From RGIG8775 sp045612185 (lineage in GTDB: Bacteria > Bacillota > Clostridia > Oscillospirales > CAG-272): a stretch of DNA of 64,000 bases. Position 1 is the stretch's first letter. Each line of letters begins with the position of its first letter. Of the stretch, positions 43,880-52,256 are shown piece after piece. The notes under the pieces are model-generated. The model was not told the DNA's origin, did no database searches, and saw only the letters and a program-made list of their open reading frames with translations. Position numbers and translations under genes: made by a program. The stretch is from the NCBI GenBank assembly GCA_045612185.1, contig JAZKYO010000030.1:1-64000 (forward strand), written 5' to 3'.

Positions 43880-44977
43880 TTACTTAATCTCAACAAGCTT
43901 GAAATTGTCGAAGTAAGGCATGGAAACACCGTTGGATTTAACGTCGAAGAAACGAAGTTCAAAGTTTCCATTGTACTTGGCATCGGAATGATTGGTGATA
44001 TCCTTGGAACCAATACTTACACCGTCAATATAAACCGAAACCTTCCATGTGGAAGTATCTATGATACCGACACAGTTGTACCACTTTCCAATTTCGGCTT
44101 TTATGCTGTTGGCATCGTTATGACCTGCATCTTGAGTGGAAAGCACTCCGTCAGCCTCGTAATACTTAACGATCCAAGCATATGTAGAACGACCTCCAAC
44201 AAACGAGAAGATAGACTCACCTCTGTGAGTAAGTCCCTGTGTAGTAAGCTTGAAATCAAAGCTTACAAGGAGCTTGGTATTAGTGGGAATAACCTCGGGG
44301 GCGTACTTAAGCCAAAGCGCACCGTTAGTCTGCAATGCGCTGCCCTCATACTTCATGCCTTCAGGCTTGGTAACTGCAAAAGCGGGATAGTTTGCGAACT
44401 CAGCCTCGCTGTCAAAGTCAAGCTTGAGAATGGGGGCCTGCTCACCAAACTTAGCGGTCTGACCGCACTTTGTACAAGTGCTTGCCACGCCTTCCTTGGA
44501 AACGGAGATCTTAGTAAGGTCGTAAGCGTGAGCTGCCTTAACAACAGTCTCTTCCTTGCTTCCGCAACGGTAGCACTCGCTCTTTGCCAAGCCATCGGCT
44601 GTACACGTTGCCTCTGTTATAACGGAATCAACAAAAAGGTGACCGTACTTTTCAACAAGGAGCTTTCCGCAAGTTGCGCAAACAGAATCCTCTGTGCAAG
44701 TAGCATCCTTAGCATCGTGCATTGCGAAAGGAACGGGCATTTCGCTTCCCTCTTCAACTTCACCGCACTCACACTTCATAACCTTTTTACCGAGAGACGT
44801 ACAAGTAGGTTCAAGCGTAACCGCCTCAACGTACGCATGAACATGGGTGGAAGGATTGTCATCAACTACGGGAGGATTGTCTCCGGCAGGAGCTGTGGTC
44901 TCGTTACCGCTAGGGCCGCATGCAACTATTGCCAATGCCATAACAAGCACAAGAGCAAACAATAAAAACTTTTTCAT
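43880..44977 (-). CDS. lipoprotein with CxxC stalk and concanavalin-like domain (array member B)
   Basis: The 365-residue product starts after AAAGGAG. The lipobox is ALAIVACGPS. The stalk carries repeated cysteine units such as VMKCECGEVEEG, SVCATCGKLLVEKYGH, KSECYRCGSKEETVVKAAH and STCTKCGQ. The C-terminal 200 residues form a jelly roll with LLVSFDFKLTTQG and end in PYFDNFKLVEIK. The CxxC units could be joined by disulfides or bind metal. It has its own promoter and terminator. Confidence 0.65.
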   Translation of the reverse strand: MKKFLLFALVLVMALAIVACGPSGNETTAPAGDNPPVVDDNPSTHVHAYVEAVTLEPTCTSLGKKVMKCECGEVEEGSEMPVPFAMHDAKDATCTEDSVCATCGKLLVEKYGHLFVDSVITEATCTADGLAKSECYRCGSKEETVVKAAHAYDLTKISVSKEGVASTCTKCGQTAKFGEQAPILKLDFDSEAEFANYPAFAVTKPEGMKYEGSALQTNGALWLKYAPEVIPTNTKLLVSFDFKLTTQGLTHRGESIFSFVGGRSTYAWIVKYYEADGVLSTQDAGHNDANSIKAEIGKWYNCVGIIDTSTWKVSVYIDGVSIGSKDITNHSDAKYNGNFELRFFDVKSNGVSMPYFDNFKLVEIK

Positions 44978-45023
44978 AACAAATCTCCTTTAATGTATTT
45001 GCGTTAGCTATTTGTTTAAAAAC

Positions 45024-45052
45024 ATTTTAACATATCGAGGCAATTTTGTCAA
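45024..45052 (-). promoter_or_regulatory. promoter of array member B
   Basis: TTGACA (45047-45052), 17 bases, TAAAAT (45024-45029) on the minus strand. Confidence 0.8.
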
Positions 45053-45102
45053 GTGTTTTTAAATCGAATTTTGACACCTTTATCTGTTTTGACTAAGGGG
45101 AC

Positions 45103-45131
45103 AAAAAACCGCCCCGCTAAAGCGAGGCGGC
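45103..45131 (-). terminator. terminator of array member C
   Basis: CCGCCCCGCT pairs with AGCGAGGCGG (one mismatch), followed by TTTTTT on the minus strand. Confidence 0.85.
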
Positions 45132-45143
45132 AAAAATTTTAGC

Positions 45144-46274
45144 TTACTTAAGAGCAGAAATTGTAAAGTTATCGATGATGTGACCGAAGGCAGGACCGTC
45201 ACCAAATCTGAAGCTCGCGTTCTTTTCAGCAAGTCCGCCTATATTTGCAGCCGGAATGCTCATACCGATATATGAACCGTTTACAAATACATGCGCGCCC
45301 TTAGTTGCGGGAGATACTACAAGCTGAATCTTATACTGAACATTACGCTCGAAAGATATACTATTGGCATCACTAAATTCCGCAGTTACCGTAGCTAATT
45401 TATCATTATCCTCAATAGCCTTGATCATCCAACCCCAACCTATTGATCCAACACTTGTCTGAGCGCCGTTGAAGTGGTTGCTAAGGAGAGAGAATACAGA
45501 TCCTGCGGAACCGGCAGCAGCTTCCTGGGTAGTAGCATAATCAAAGCTGATTACGAAAGTACCGAGAGCTGCAAGCTTTGCGGGATCGACGATGTTAATA
45601 TATTCGGGCTTACCAGAATTAAGAATGAAAGCCTTAGATCCGTTAAAGTCGCCAATTTTCCATCCTTCCGGCTTATAAATCTCGAGGCCTATCTCGTTTG
45701 CCGCCTCAGCAGCAAGATCAGCGTCAAAAGTAAGGCTGAAAGCAGGAGCCTGAGCTGTAACAGTTACATTCTGACCGCAGATAGAGCAAGTGGTTGCGAA
45801 TCCGCCGGCAGCGGCAGTAATAGCAGCGTCCTTAGCGGGAACGTGACCTGTTGCGGGAACATCCTTTTCAATCATCTTACCGCAGGTAAGGCAAGTACCG
45901 CTCTGCTTGCCGGGAGCGGAGCAGGTTGCTGCGTTAACGTCGTTATAGCTTGCGACTGTATGACCGGCAGCGGGAGTAAGTACTTCGTTACATACCGTAC
46001 ATACCGTATCCTTCTCGCAATCAGCTGCGGAAGGCTGATGGTCAGCAAAGCCAAGGGTTTCCTCAGACTGAACGTCGCCGCACTCACAAACGAGCTTCTT
46101 GGAGCCTGCTGTTGTGCAAGTGGGAGCCACGATGTCCTCTTCATAAACATGAACGTGTTCTGTTACCTCGTCTGTGGGAGGTGTTGTATCCTGGGGCTGT
46201 GTATCTCCGCCGCAAGCGACGAGAGCAAGTGCCAGCACAAGGATTGTGAGAGTGATTAAAAGCTTTTTAATCAT
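45144..46274 (-). CDS. lipoprotein with CxxC stalk and concanavalin-like domain (array member C)
   Basis: The 376-residue protein has lipobox ALALVACGGD. Its stalk units include KLVCECGDVQSEET, DTVCTVCNEVLTPAAGH, GTCLTCGKMIEKDVPATGH and TTCSICGQ, followed by a jelly-roll domain ending IIDNFTISALK. The first 90 codons are almost the same, in DNA as well as protein, as those of array member D, including QPQDTTPPTDEVTEHVHVYE, which indicates a recent duplication or gene conversion. It has its own promoter and terminator. Confidence 0.65.
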   Translation of the reverse strand: MIKKLLITLTILVLALALVACGGDTQPQDTTPPTDEVTEHVHVYEEDIVAPTCTTAGSKKLVCECGDVQSEETLGFADHQPSAADCEKDTVCTVCNEVLTPAAGHTVASYNDVNAATCSAPGKQSGTCLTCGKMIEKDVPATGHVPAKDAAITAAAGGFATTCSICGQNVTVTAQAPAFSLTFDADLAAEAANEIGLEIYKPEGWKIGDFNGSKAFILNSGKPEYINIVDPAKLAALGTFVISFDYATTQEAAAGSAGSVFSLLSNHFNGAQTSVGSIGWGWMIKAIEDNDKLATVTAEFSDANSISFERNVQYKIQLVVSPATKGAHVFVNGSYIGMSIPAANIGGLAEKNASFRFGDGPAFGHIIDNFTISALK

Positions 46275-46327
46275 TGGTAATTTCTCCTTAAAAATTTTAT
46301 TTTGGGAATTATATCATCCACCTCATC

Positions 46328-46356
46328 ATTTTATCACGCTAAAGTGAATTTGTCAA
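46328..46356 (-). promoter_or_regulatory. promoter of array member C
   Basis: TTGACA (46351-46356), 17 bases, TAAAAT (46328-46333) on the minus strand. Confidence 0.8.
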
Positions 46357-46427
46357 CCCAAAAAGGGATTCCGACACAAATTTCGTCAACTAACTCCAAA
46401 CTCAAATCGATTTTTTTGTGCAATATA

Positions 46428-46457
46428 AACAAACCGCCCGACATTAGTCGGGCGGTT
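46428..46457 (-). terminator. terminator of array members E and D
   Basis: AACCGCCCGAC (46432-46442) and GTCGGGCGGTT (46447-46457) form an 11-bp stem; the minus-strand tail is TTTGTTTAT. Confidence 0.8.
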
Positions 46458-46470
46458 ATAATCCAATTGA

Positions 46471-47610
46471 TTACTTGAGTGCCGAAATTGTGAAGTTATC
46501 AAACACCTGAACGCATGCGGGTCCGTCTCCAAAGCGGAAGGTCATAGTACCGTCAGCAGTGCCTGCAAGAGCTATTCCCTGCTTTGCGTCACCAATATAC
46601 TGTCCGTTGACGAAAACTTGCTTTGATGTCGAATTTGCATCCATTATAATCTGAACTTTATACTTAACGTTTTCCTTGAGGACAAAGCTGTTGGAAGCAT
46701 TTGTATCGGTAGAGTTTACGGTAGCGATAGCGGAATTGTTTGCTATAAGCTTAGCCGCCCAACCCCACTTGGTTTCATTTTGGGTTTTAAGATTTTTACC
46801 ATCATAAAAATTGCCAAGAACCGAGAACACAGAAGCTCTGGCATCTGCCACAACTTTAGTAACCATATAGTCAAAGCTTACAACGAATGTTCCAAGCTCC
46901 TCAAAGGGCTTAGCAGAAGGAATGTTGACGTAGTATACCTTTTGGGGACCTTCAGACAAAAGAGCCTTGCTTCCGTCCATTTCGGTCACTGCCCAATTTT
47001 GGGGCTTTATGGGAACCAACCCAAGAGCGTTGCCGCTCATTTCGGTTTCTACGTCTGCCTCAAAAGTAAGGTTAACAATGGGAGCCTGAGCCTTGAGCGT
47101 TACAGTCTGACCGCAAGAACCGCACAAAAGAGTAAATCCGTCTGCAACCGCTGTAGGCGTGCTTCCGGCAGCGGGAACATGTCCTGTTTTAGGAATATCC
47201 GTCTCAACTCTTTTACCGCATGTAAGGCAAGTGCTGACAGCTTTTCCTGTAGTGGAGCAGCTTGCAGCCGTAACAATTATCTGGTCGGTCATAGTATGTC
47301 CCGCTGCGGGAGCCATAACCGTGTTACAAACCGTACAAACGGTATCCTTTTCACAGTCGGGCGCAGAGGGGGTGTGATCAAGAATTCCGATAACTTCATC
47401 GGACTGAACGTCACCGCACTCACAAACGAGCTTCTTGGAGCCTGCTGTTGTACAAGTGGGAGCTACGATGTCCTCTTCATAAACATGAACGTGCTCGGTC
47501 ACTTCATCTGTGGGAGGTGTTGTATCCTGGGGCTGTGTATCTCCGCCGCAAGAGACGAGAGCAAGCGCAAGCACAAGAATAGCGAGTGTAATTAAAAACT
47601 TTCTAATCAT
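46471..47610 (-). CDS. lipoprotein with CxxC stalk and concanavalin-like domain (array member D)
   Basis: ATG 47610 follows AAAGGAG and gives 379 residues. The lipobox is ALALVSCGGD. Stalk units include KLVCECGDVQSDEV, DTVCTVCNTVMAPAAGH, STCLTCGKRVETDIPKTGH and LLCGSCGQ. The jelly roll ends VFDNFTISALK. Only 29 bases separate it from the stop of member E, without a terminator, so the two share a transcript. The N-terminal quarter is nearly identical to member C. Confidence 0.65.
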   Translation of the reverse strand: MIRKFLITLAILVLALALVSCGGDTQPQDTTPPTDEVTEHVHVYEEDIVAPTCTTAGSKKLVCECGDVQSDEVIGILDHTPSAPDCEKDTVCTVCNTVMAPAAGHTMTDQIIVTAASCSTTGKAVSTCLTCGKRVETDIPKTGHVPAAGSTPTAVADGFTLLCGSCGQTVTLKAQAPIVNLTFEADVETEMSGNALGLVPIKPQNWAVTEMDGSKALLSEGPQKVYYVNIPSAKPFEELGTFVVSFDYMVTKVVADARASVFSVLGNFYDGKNLKTQNETKWGWAAKLIANNSAIATVNSTDTNASNSFVLKENVKYKVQIIMDANSTSKQVFVNGQYIGDAKQGIALAGTADGTMTFRFGDGPACVQVFDNFTISALK

Positions 47611-47639
47611 AGTCAAAAACTCCTTTAAAAATATATTTA

Positions 47640-48767
47640 TTATTTAAGGTCAGCAATAACAAAGTTATCAAATATTTGTCCGCACTTGGGACCGTCACCG
47701 AATCTGATGGTGAGGTTTTCCTGTCCCATAATAGAAAGTGTGGGAATTTCGGAGCAAATACCGATATAAGTTCCGTCAACGAACATATGAGCAACTCTCG
47801 CTGTGGGAACTATAACAGCCTGAATCTTATAATTCTTATTACGCTCGATAGCGATGCTGGTAGTATCGTTAATCTTATCAGCCTCTTTCTTGGTAGCAAT
47901 CACGTCAAACTTTTCAACGAGCTTAACAAGCCATCCCCAAGCGGTGCTTCCCTTGGCGGTCTGAGCACCATTGTAGAAGTTGCCAAGGAAGGACACAATA
48001 GATGCTGCGTCACTCTCAGCGCCCTCTGCAGTACTCATATAATCAAAGCTTAAAAGGAAGGTTCCAAGTGCAGCCAGCTTATCGGCATCAGATATGTTCA
48101 AGTATGCGATGTCGCTGTTTCCGTTAACTTTAAGCACGCCGTCAGACACTTTCCAAACCTCGGGCTTAAAAACTGTAATACCGATATCATTCTTGGCATC
48201 GGTTTCGATATCTTCTTCAAAGGTAAGTTCAAACACGGGGGCCTGAGCCTTAAGCACTACCGACTGTCCGCAAGAAGCGCAAGTGATAGCGAAGCCGTCG
48301 GCGGCTACGGTAATCGCACCGTCCTTGGCAAGAATATGCCCGGTTGCCGGAATTTCGTTTTCTACGATTTTTCCACAATTAAGGCACGCGCCCTTTTCTT
48401 TTCCCGCTGCGAAGCAAGTAGCTTCGGAAACGATTTCCTTGTCACCGAAGATATGACCGGTTGCGGTGGTAAGTACTTCGTTACATACGACACACACCGT
48501 GTCCTTTTCGCAATCAACGACTGAAGGCGTATGATCTACAACCCCGAGAACATTTTCGGACTGCACATCACCGCACTCGCAAACCAATTTCACGGATCCC
48601 TCAGATGTGCAAGTGGAAGCAACAATCACCTCACTGTAAATATGAACGTGCTCAGTTACCTCATCGGCAGGGGGCGTGGTATCATCAACAACAGGCGGAG
48701 TAGGACCGCAAGCTATGAGAATAAACGCCACTACCACAACAACAATAATTGACAAAACTTTTGACAT
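47640..48767 (-). CDS. lipoprotein with CxxC stalk and concanavalin-like domain (array member E)
   Basis: ATG 48767 follows GGAGGTTGTCATT; the in-frame extension upstream lacks a ribosome site. The 375-residue protein has lipobox AFILIACGPT. Stalk units include KLVCECGDVQSENV, DTVCVVCNEVLTTATGH, GACLNCGKIVENEIPATGH and ITCASCGQ. The jelly roll ends IFDNFVIADLK. It is first gene of a pair with member D. Confidence 0.65.
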   Translation of the reverse strand: MSKVLSIIVVVVVAFILIACGPTPPVVDDTTPPADEVTEHVHIYSEVIVASTCTSEGSVKLVCECGDVQSENVLGVVDHTPSVVDCEKDTVCVVCNEVLTTATGHIFGDKEIVSEATCFAAGKEKGACLNCGKIVENEIPATGHILAKDGAITVAADGFAITCASCGQSVVLKAQAPVFELTFEEDIETDAKNDIGITVFKPEVWKVSDGVLKVNGNSDIAYLNISDADKLAALGTFLLSFDYMSTAEGAESDAASIVSFLGNFYNGAQTAKGSTAWGWLVKLVEKFDVIATKKEADKINDTTSIAIERNKNYKIQAVIVPTARVAHMFVDGTYIGICSEIPTLSIMGQENLTIRFGDGPKCGQIFDNFVIADLK

Positions 48768-48813
48768 AATGACAACCTCCTTAATAAATATTTGTATCAT
48801 TGAAGACAAATAA

Positions 48814-48842
48814 ATTTTATCACCAAAAAAGCTTTTTGTCAA
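48814..48842 (-). promoter_or_regulatory. promoter of array members E and D
   Basis: TTGACA (48837-48842), 17 bases, TAAAAT (48814-48819) on the minus strand. Confidence 0.8.
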
Positions 48843-48914
48843 CTGTCACGCGGTCAAAAAATCCTTTTTGTGAAAACAGCACAACAAACCCTTTTGTTTT
48901 TTGTACAACACTTC

Positions 48915-48946
48915 AAAAAAATTCCCGAGCGCGTACACACTCGGGA
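48915..48946 (-). terminator. terminator of array member F
   Basis: TCCCGAG and CTCGGGA form a 7-bp stem with a TTTTTTT tail on the minus strand. Confidence 0.8.
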
Positions 48947-48957
48947 GCAAAACAATA

Positions 48958-49956
48958 TCACTTTTTGAAGGTAAGACCACTGGGAACCACAAACTCAGGG
49001 GCGTCGGCAACGTACGCTTTGAGGTTATCTGCCAAAGCCGCAAATCCCACCTTACGGTCAAAATATCGGATATACGACTTAGAAACATCTGCGGGAGGAA
49101 CAATATACACCACGTCCTTACGCTCAAGCTTTTCGTCAACGTACACGTCGGCAAGTCCCGCGGTTGGGTTATATACTATGGTAATATTATTGTATCCCTT
49201 ATTTTTCAGCTTCACCGAAAGCGGCTCTTTGCTTCCGCTTACGTAAAGAGAACCATCGGTTCCGACAAGCACGATTCCGCTGTTATAGGTTTCTTTACCT
49301 TTTGAATTGCGGTAAGACACCGAAAAAAGATTAAGCGTTTCTCTTGGGTAGCTCTCAAACATTACGTCCATAGAGACAACTATTTTTTTACTGGTAATAC
49401 TTCTTGTATTCTCCCAAACGCAATAGTTACATTCGTGAACGTAAATATAGTTACCGTCCACGTTGCTCCTTATCTCAACGTCACCCTTGGTTTTGTCGGC
49501 GGAAGAAATAGTATAGTACTCAAGATTCTTTTGAGCGTTGGTAGCGTCTTTTACCGAATCAAATCCCTCATAGGTCATATTGAAAAGATAGCTTTGAAGC
49601 TTTACTATCTTATAATCGCCGCAAAGCGAGCAAGTTTTTTTCACGTATTTTCCCGTAGAATCCTTTACTTCGACGTACTTATGGGCAGACGGAATGAGAT
49701 TTCTGTAAGTTATTCCGCACTCACATCCGTATTCCTCGAAACCCTCGTCAACGCAAGTACCAGCCACGGTATTTATCACCTTATAGTCGTGGACGTGGGG
49801 TGGCTCGGTTTCCTCAGGTTCTTCAGGTTCTGTCTCCATGGGCTCGGTTGAAATGCCGCTCTCCTCGGGCAAGGTTGTTTCTTCACCGTTTCCGCAAGAA
49901 ACAATTACAATACTCAATATCAATATCGTCAGTACAAGAAACAGTTTTAGCTTCAT
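48958..49956 (-). CDS. lipoprotein with short CxxC stalk and concanavalin-like domain (array member F)
   Basis: ATG 49956 follows GGAGGCGCTT and gives 332 residues. The lipobox is SIVIVSCGNG, then a Glu/Pro/Thr linker (MEPEEPEETEPPHVH-like). The stalk is shorter: EEYGCECGITYRNLIPSAH and KTCSLCGDYKIV. The beta-sandwich contains IVVSMDVMFESYPRETLNLF, very like the matching part of member A, so A and F form one subgroup and B to E another. It is the most upstream of the six and has its own promoter and terminator. Confidence 0.65.
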   Translation of the reverse strand: MKLKLFLVLTILILSIVIVSCGNGEETTLPEESGISTEPMETEPEEPEETEPPHVHDYKVINTVAGTCVDEGFEEYGCECGITYRNLIPSAHKYVEVKDSTGKYVKKTCSLCGDYKIVKLQSYLFNMTYEGFDSVKDATNAQKNLEYYTISSADKTKGDVEIRSNVDGNYIYVHECNYCVWENTRSITSKKIVVSMDVMFESYPRETLNLFSVSYRNSKGKETYNSGIVLVGTDGSLYVSGSKEPLSVKLKNKGYNNITIVYNPTAGLADVYVDEKLERKDVVYIVPPADVSKSYIRYFDRKVGFAALADNLKAYVADAPEFVVPSGLTFKK

Positions 49957-49986
49957 AAGCGCCTCCGTTAGTTTCACATTGGTTTT

Positions 49987-50015
49987 ATTATAACACATCA
50001 AATTAAAGTTGTCAA
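49987..50015 (-). promoter_or_regulatory. promoter of array member F
   Basis: TTGACA (50010-50015), 17 bases, TATAAT (49987-49992) on the minus strand, a perfect match. Confidence 0.85.
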
Positions 50016-50022
50016 TAAGCAT

Positions 50023-50049
50023 TAAAAAAATCCCCCTCTCGGAGGGGGA
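50023..50049 (-). terminator. terminator of the cupin isomerase gene
   Basis: TCCCCCTC (50031-50038) pairs with GAGGGGGA (50042-50049); TTTTTTT follows on the minus strand. Confidence 0.85.
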
Positions 50050-50054
50050 AAGTT

Positions 50055-51257
50055 TTACTTGCTTTCAGCCATAAATCTGTCAAGCTCGGGATTTTCGGAG
50101 AAGTGTTTAAGCATTACGATAGGCTCGGTTGCGGAGGTATTGGTAATTACAACGCCTTCCTTTGCCGCTTTTTCGGTTACGAAATACTCGTCGTTTGTAA
50201 GCTCTCCGTATCTTATAAGAGTAGGAGTTTCAAGTGTCCAGCTGTTCATAGTTCCGTGTCCCTGAAGCAGGATAAGACCGTAAGCCGCCTCGTCCTTTAT
50301 CGTCACGCTTGCGCCGGGAGCAACGGTAAGGCGCTTTGCGGAAGCGAGCTTGCACTTATAGCATATCCACTCCTCGGTGTAATTCTCGTCCGAATGGATA
50401 ACCGCGGGCTTCATAAAGCGGTTCTTTTTGAAGTCGGGGTCGGTATTTGCCTCCCAATCGATAACGTCCATAAGATAGTCGAAGTTGCCCTTCTCCTCCT
50501 CGGGGCAGTTTTTCCACAGAAGGTCCTCGGAAACGCACTCGCCGCCGTAAAGCACCGACTGATACATAGCGTACACGTCGCTGGCGAACTGTGGCTCATA
50601 GGTACAAAGGCTTGCGGGAGCGTGAAGCACTCCGGGAGGAACGTCCCATCCTGTGTCAAGCGTGATTTTATAAGCCTGAGAAAGGTCAAGGAGTTTATTG
50701 TCGCCCTTTGTGAAGTTTACAAGGCACTCGCGCACCTCCTCCTTAGTAGCATCGGGATTAAGTCCGAAGAATGTAAAAGGAAACGTTCCGCCATGGTTAT
50801 TGCACTGCGACGGGAAGAAATACATTTCGGGCTTTCCGTCCGCGCCTACGCGCTTGGCGTGTTCGTTGCGGTGATGTATATGATGCGGAAGCGGTCCTTT
50901 ATTATCGAAGAACTTAGAGAACATAGGCCACTTGCCATACTTATTCCAAAGGTATTCGCCTACAATTTCAGACTTAAGCTCTTCAACCATATCGCGCAAA
51001 AGCATTCTCTCTTTTCCGTCCGCGCTGACAACGTAGCTAAGCCCCTCGTCATCGGGGGTTTCGGGTCCGTTTTCGGCATGAGTGGTGGAGGCAAACCATC
51101 TTTCATCTATTCCTCCGCGCTCAAGTCCGAGAATATAATAATCATCGGGATGAAGCTTTATTCTTCTTCCCGGGATACAGAAAGCTCTTGGAACCCACAC
51201 AGGCGCGAGTCTGAGTATTCCCTTGCCCTCTTCAAGTAATTTTTTAGCCAATTCCAT
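50055..51257 (-). CDS. class I mannose-6-phosphate-isomerase-like cupin
   Basis: The 400-residue protein has the double cupin layout of type I phosphomannose isomerases. The metal-site region is PLPHHIHHRNEHA with a downstream Glu in KPEMYFFPSQC, and a further His lies in VPPGVLHAPASL. It is larger and more divergent than ManA, so a related sugar-phosphate isomerase or a non-phosphorylated sugar isomerase is possible. The start at ATG 51257 is uncertain because the ribosome site AAAGGA lies about 14 bases upstream; a GTG at 51269 is too close to it. It lies behind an AraC-type regulator gene on the same strand. Confidence 0.65.
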   Translation of the reverse strand: MELAKKLLEEGKGILRLAPVWVPRAFCIPGRRIKLHPDDYYILGLERGGIDERWFASTTHAENGPETPDDEGLSYVVSADGKERMLLRDMVEELKSEIVGEYLWNKYGKWPMFSKFFDNKGPLPHHIHHRNEHAKRVGADGKPEMYFFPSQCNNHGGTFPFTFFGLNPDATKEEVRECLVNFTKGDNKLLDLSQAYKITLDTGWDVPPGVLHAPASLCTYEPQFASDVYAMYQSVLYGGECVSEDLLWKNCPEEEKGNFDYLMDVIDWEANTDPDFKKNRFMKPAVIHSDENYTEEWICYKCKLASAKRLTVAPGASVTIKDEAAYGLILLQGHGTMNSWTLETPTLIRYGELTNDEYFVTEKAAKEGVVITNTSATEPIVMLKHFSENPELDRFMAESK

Positions 51258-51261
51258 ATAA

Positions 51262-51317
51262 AAAAGCACCGTCCTTTCTTTTTGTTACTTTTATTGTAAC
51301 ACGAAGGCGGTGCTTTT
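51262..51317. promoter_or_regulatory. inverted repeat just before the cupin isomerase start
   Basis: AAAAGCACCG (51262-51271) and CGGTGCTTTT (51308-51317) are perfect 10-bp arms, 36 bases apart, with an inner GTTAC/GTAAC. On the mRNA the second arm runs into TTTTTT directly before the start codon, which looks like an attenuator. A weak promoter (TACAAT at 51293-51298) overlaps it, so it could instead be an operator for the AraC-type regulator next door. Confidence 0.5.
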
Positions 51318-51360
51318 GAATAGAAAATATAACCCCAAAAAGGGGAATTTGGATTATTTA

Positions 51361-52197
51361 TTAATCTTTTATCGAGTTTTGCTTTCTCCACGCACTTGGC
51401 GTACAGCCGCAATTCTTTTTGAAAGCTTTGGTAAAATAATTGGAATCCGAATATCCCGTCTTTTCGGCTACCGTCGACACCGACCAATCGGTTGACGCCA
51501 AAAGTTCTTTGGCTGTTTCCATTCTGGCGTCGCGGATATACTCTGTAATTCCCTTTCCGAATGCTGAGCGAGAGAGAAGGTAAAGACTGCTTTTGGACAT
51601 TTTAAATTCGCGGCACAGCCGTTTTATATCAAGCTCGTCGGCAATATGCCTGCGGACGTATTCTTTGAGCAGCACTTCGGCAGAGGTCTCTCTGAATTTT
51701 ATCAGCTTTTTCATGTGCAGATACGATGCGCACATTTCCACAAGATTGCACATTGCATCAAGCTCCTCACGGCTTGTGTATTTCATTTTGTCAAGCATTT
51801 CGAGCATGGTGACTCTTTTGCTTTCATCGGGGAAAAGATCAATATTTCGTTTTACTCTCTCATAATCTTCGCGCATAAGCTTTTGCCCCATCATAAGATA
51901 TCCGACAATCTGCCCGTCACATATTATTGGAGTAACGGTTTCGGTAAGTCCCATGTGACATTTGTAGGTATACACACGGGCAGTTTGGTTGGAGTGGAAA
52001 AACCCTTCTCTGTCTGACTCTATACACTTTTTATGGCACTCGGGACAGGTTCTTACAAGTGTGCAAAAAGAGCACATATTCATATTATCGCCATGGAGAA
52101 TGTTGAAGTCCTTGTCATAAAGATCAAACTTAACCTTTGTTATCAGGTTAACGTCGTTTATCAAGATAGAGATTTCGTCCATATTAAAGCTTAACAT
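51361..52197 (-). CDS. AraC-family regulator with PocR sensor domain
   Basis: The 278-residue protein has an N-terminal PocR domain with the cysteine cluster CSFCTLVRTCPECHKKC and the typical YTYKCHMGLTETVTPI and VGYLMMGQ. A C-terminal AraC domain with two helix-turn-helix units follows (DIKRLCREFKMSKSSLYLLS, and VAEKTGYSDSNYFTKAFKK). PocR domains bind small organic ligands. It probably controls the isomerase gene located 103 bases downstream, where a large inverted repeat lies. Confidence 0.85.
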   Translation of the reverse strand: MLSFNMDEISILINDVNLITKVKFDLYDKDFNILHGDNMNMCSFCTLVRTCPECHKKCIESDREGFFHSNQTARVYTYKCHMGLTETVTPIICDGQIVGYLMMGQKLMREDYERVKRNIDLFPDESKRVTMLEMLDKMKYTSREELDAMCNLVEMCASYLHMKKLIKFRETSAEVLLKEYVRRHIADELDIKRLCREFKMSKSSLYLLSRSAFGKGITEYIRDARMETAKELLASTDWSVSTVAEKTGYSDSNYFTKAFKKNCGCTPSAWRKQNSIKD

Positions 52198-52211
52198 ACT
52201 CTTTTACCTTC

Positions 52212-52244
52212 CAAAAATGCGCGTACATAAACTATACGCGCATT
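52212..52244 (-). terminator. terminator of the antiporter gene
   Basis: AATGCGCGTA (52216-52225) pairs with TACGCGCATT (52235-52244), followed by TTTTT on the minus strand. Confidence 0.75.
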
Positions 52245-52256
52245 GTATTAAAATAA

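Noticed and set aside
43385..44965. 526-codon open frame on the plus strand antisense to lipoproteins A and B
   Set aside because: It has no ribosome site, a cysteine-rich unlikely composition, and mirrors two strongly supported genes with signal peptides, promoters and terminators on the other strand.
50103..51239. 378-codon plus-strand frame opposite the cupin isomerase
   Set aside because: The minus-strand product has clear cupin metal motifs; the plus frame has none.
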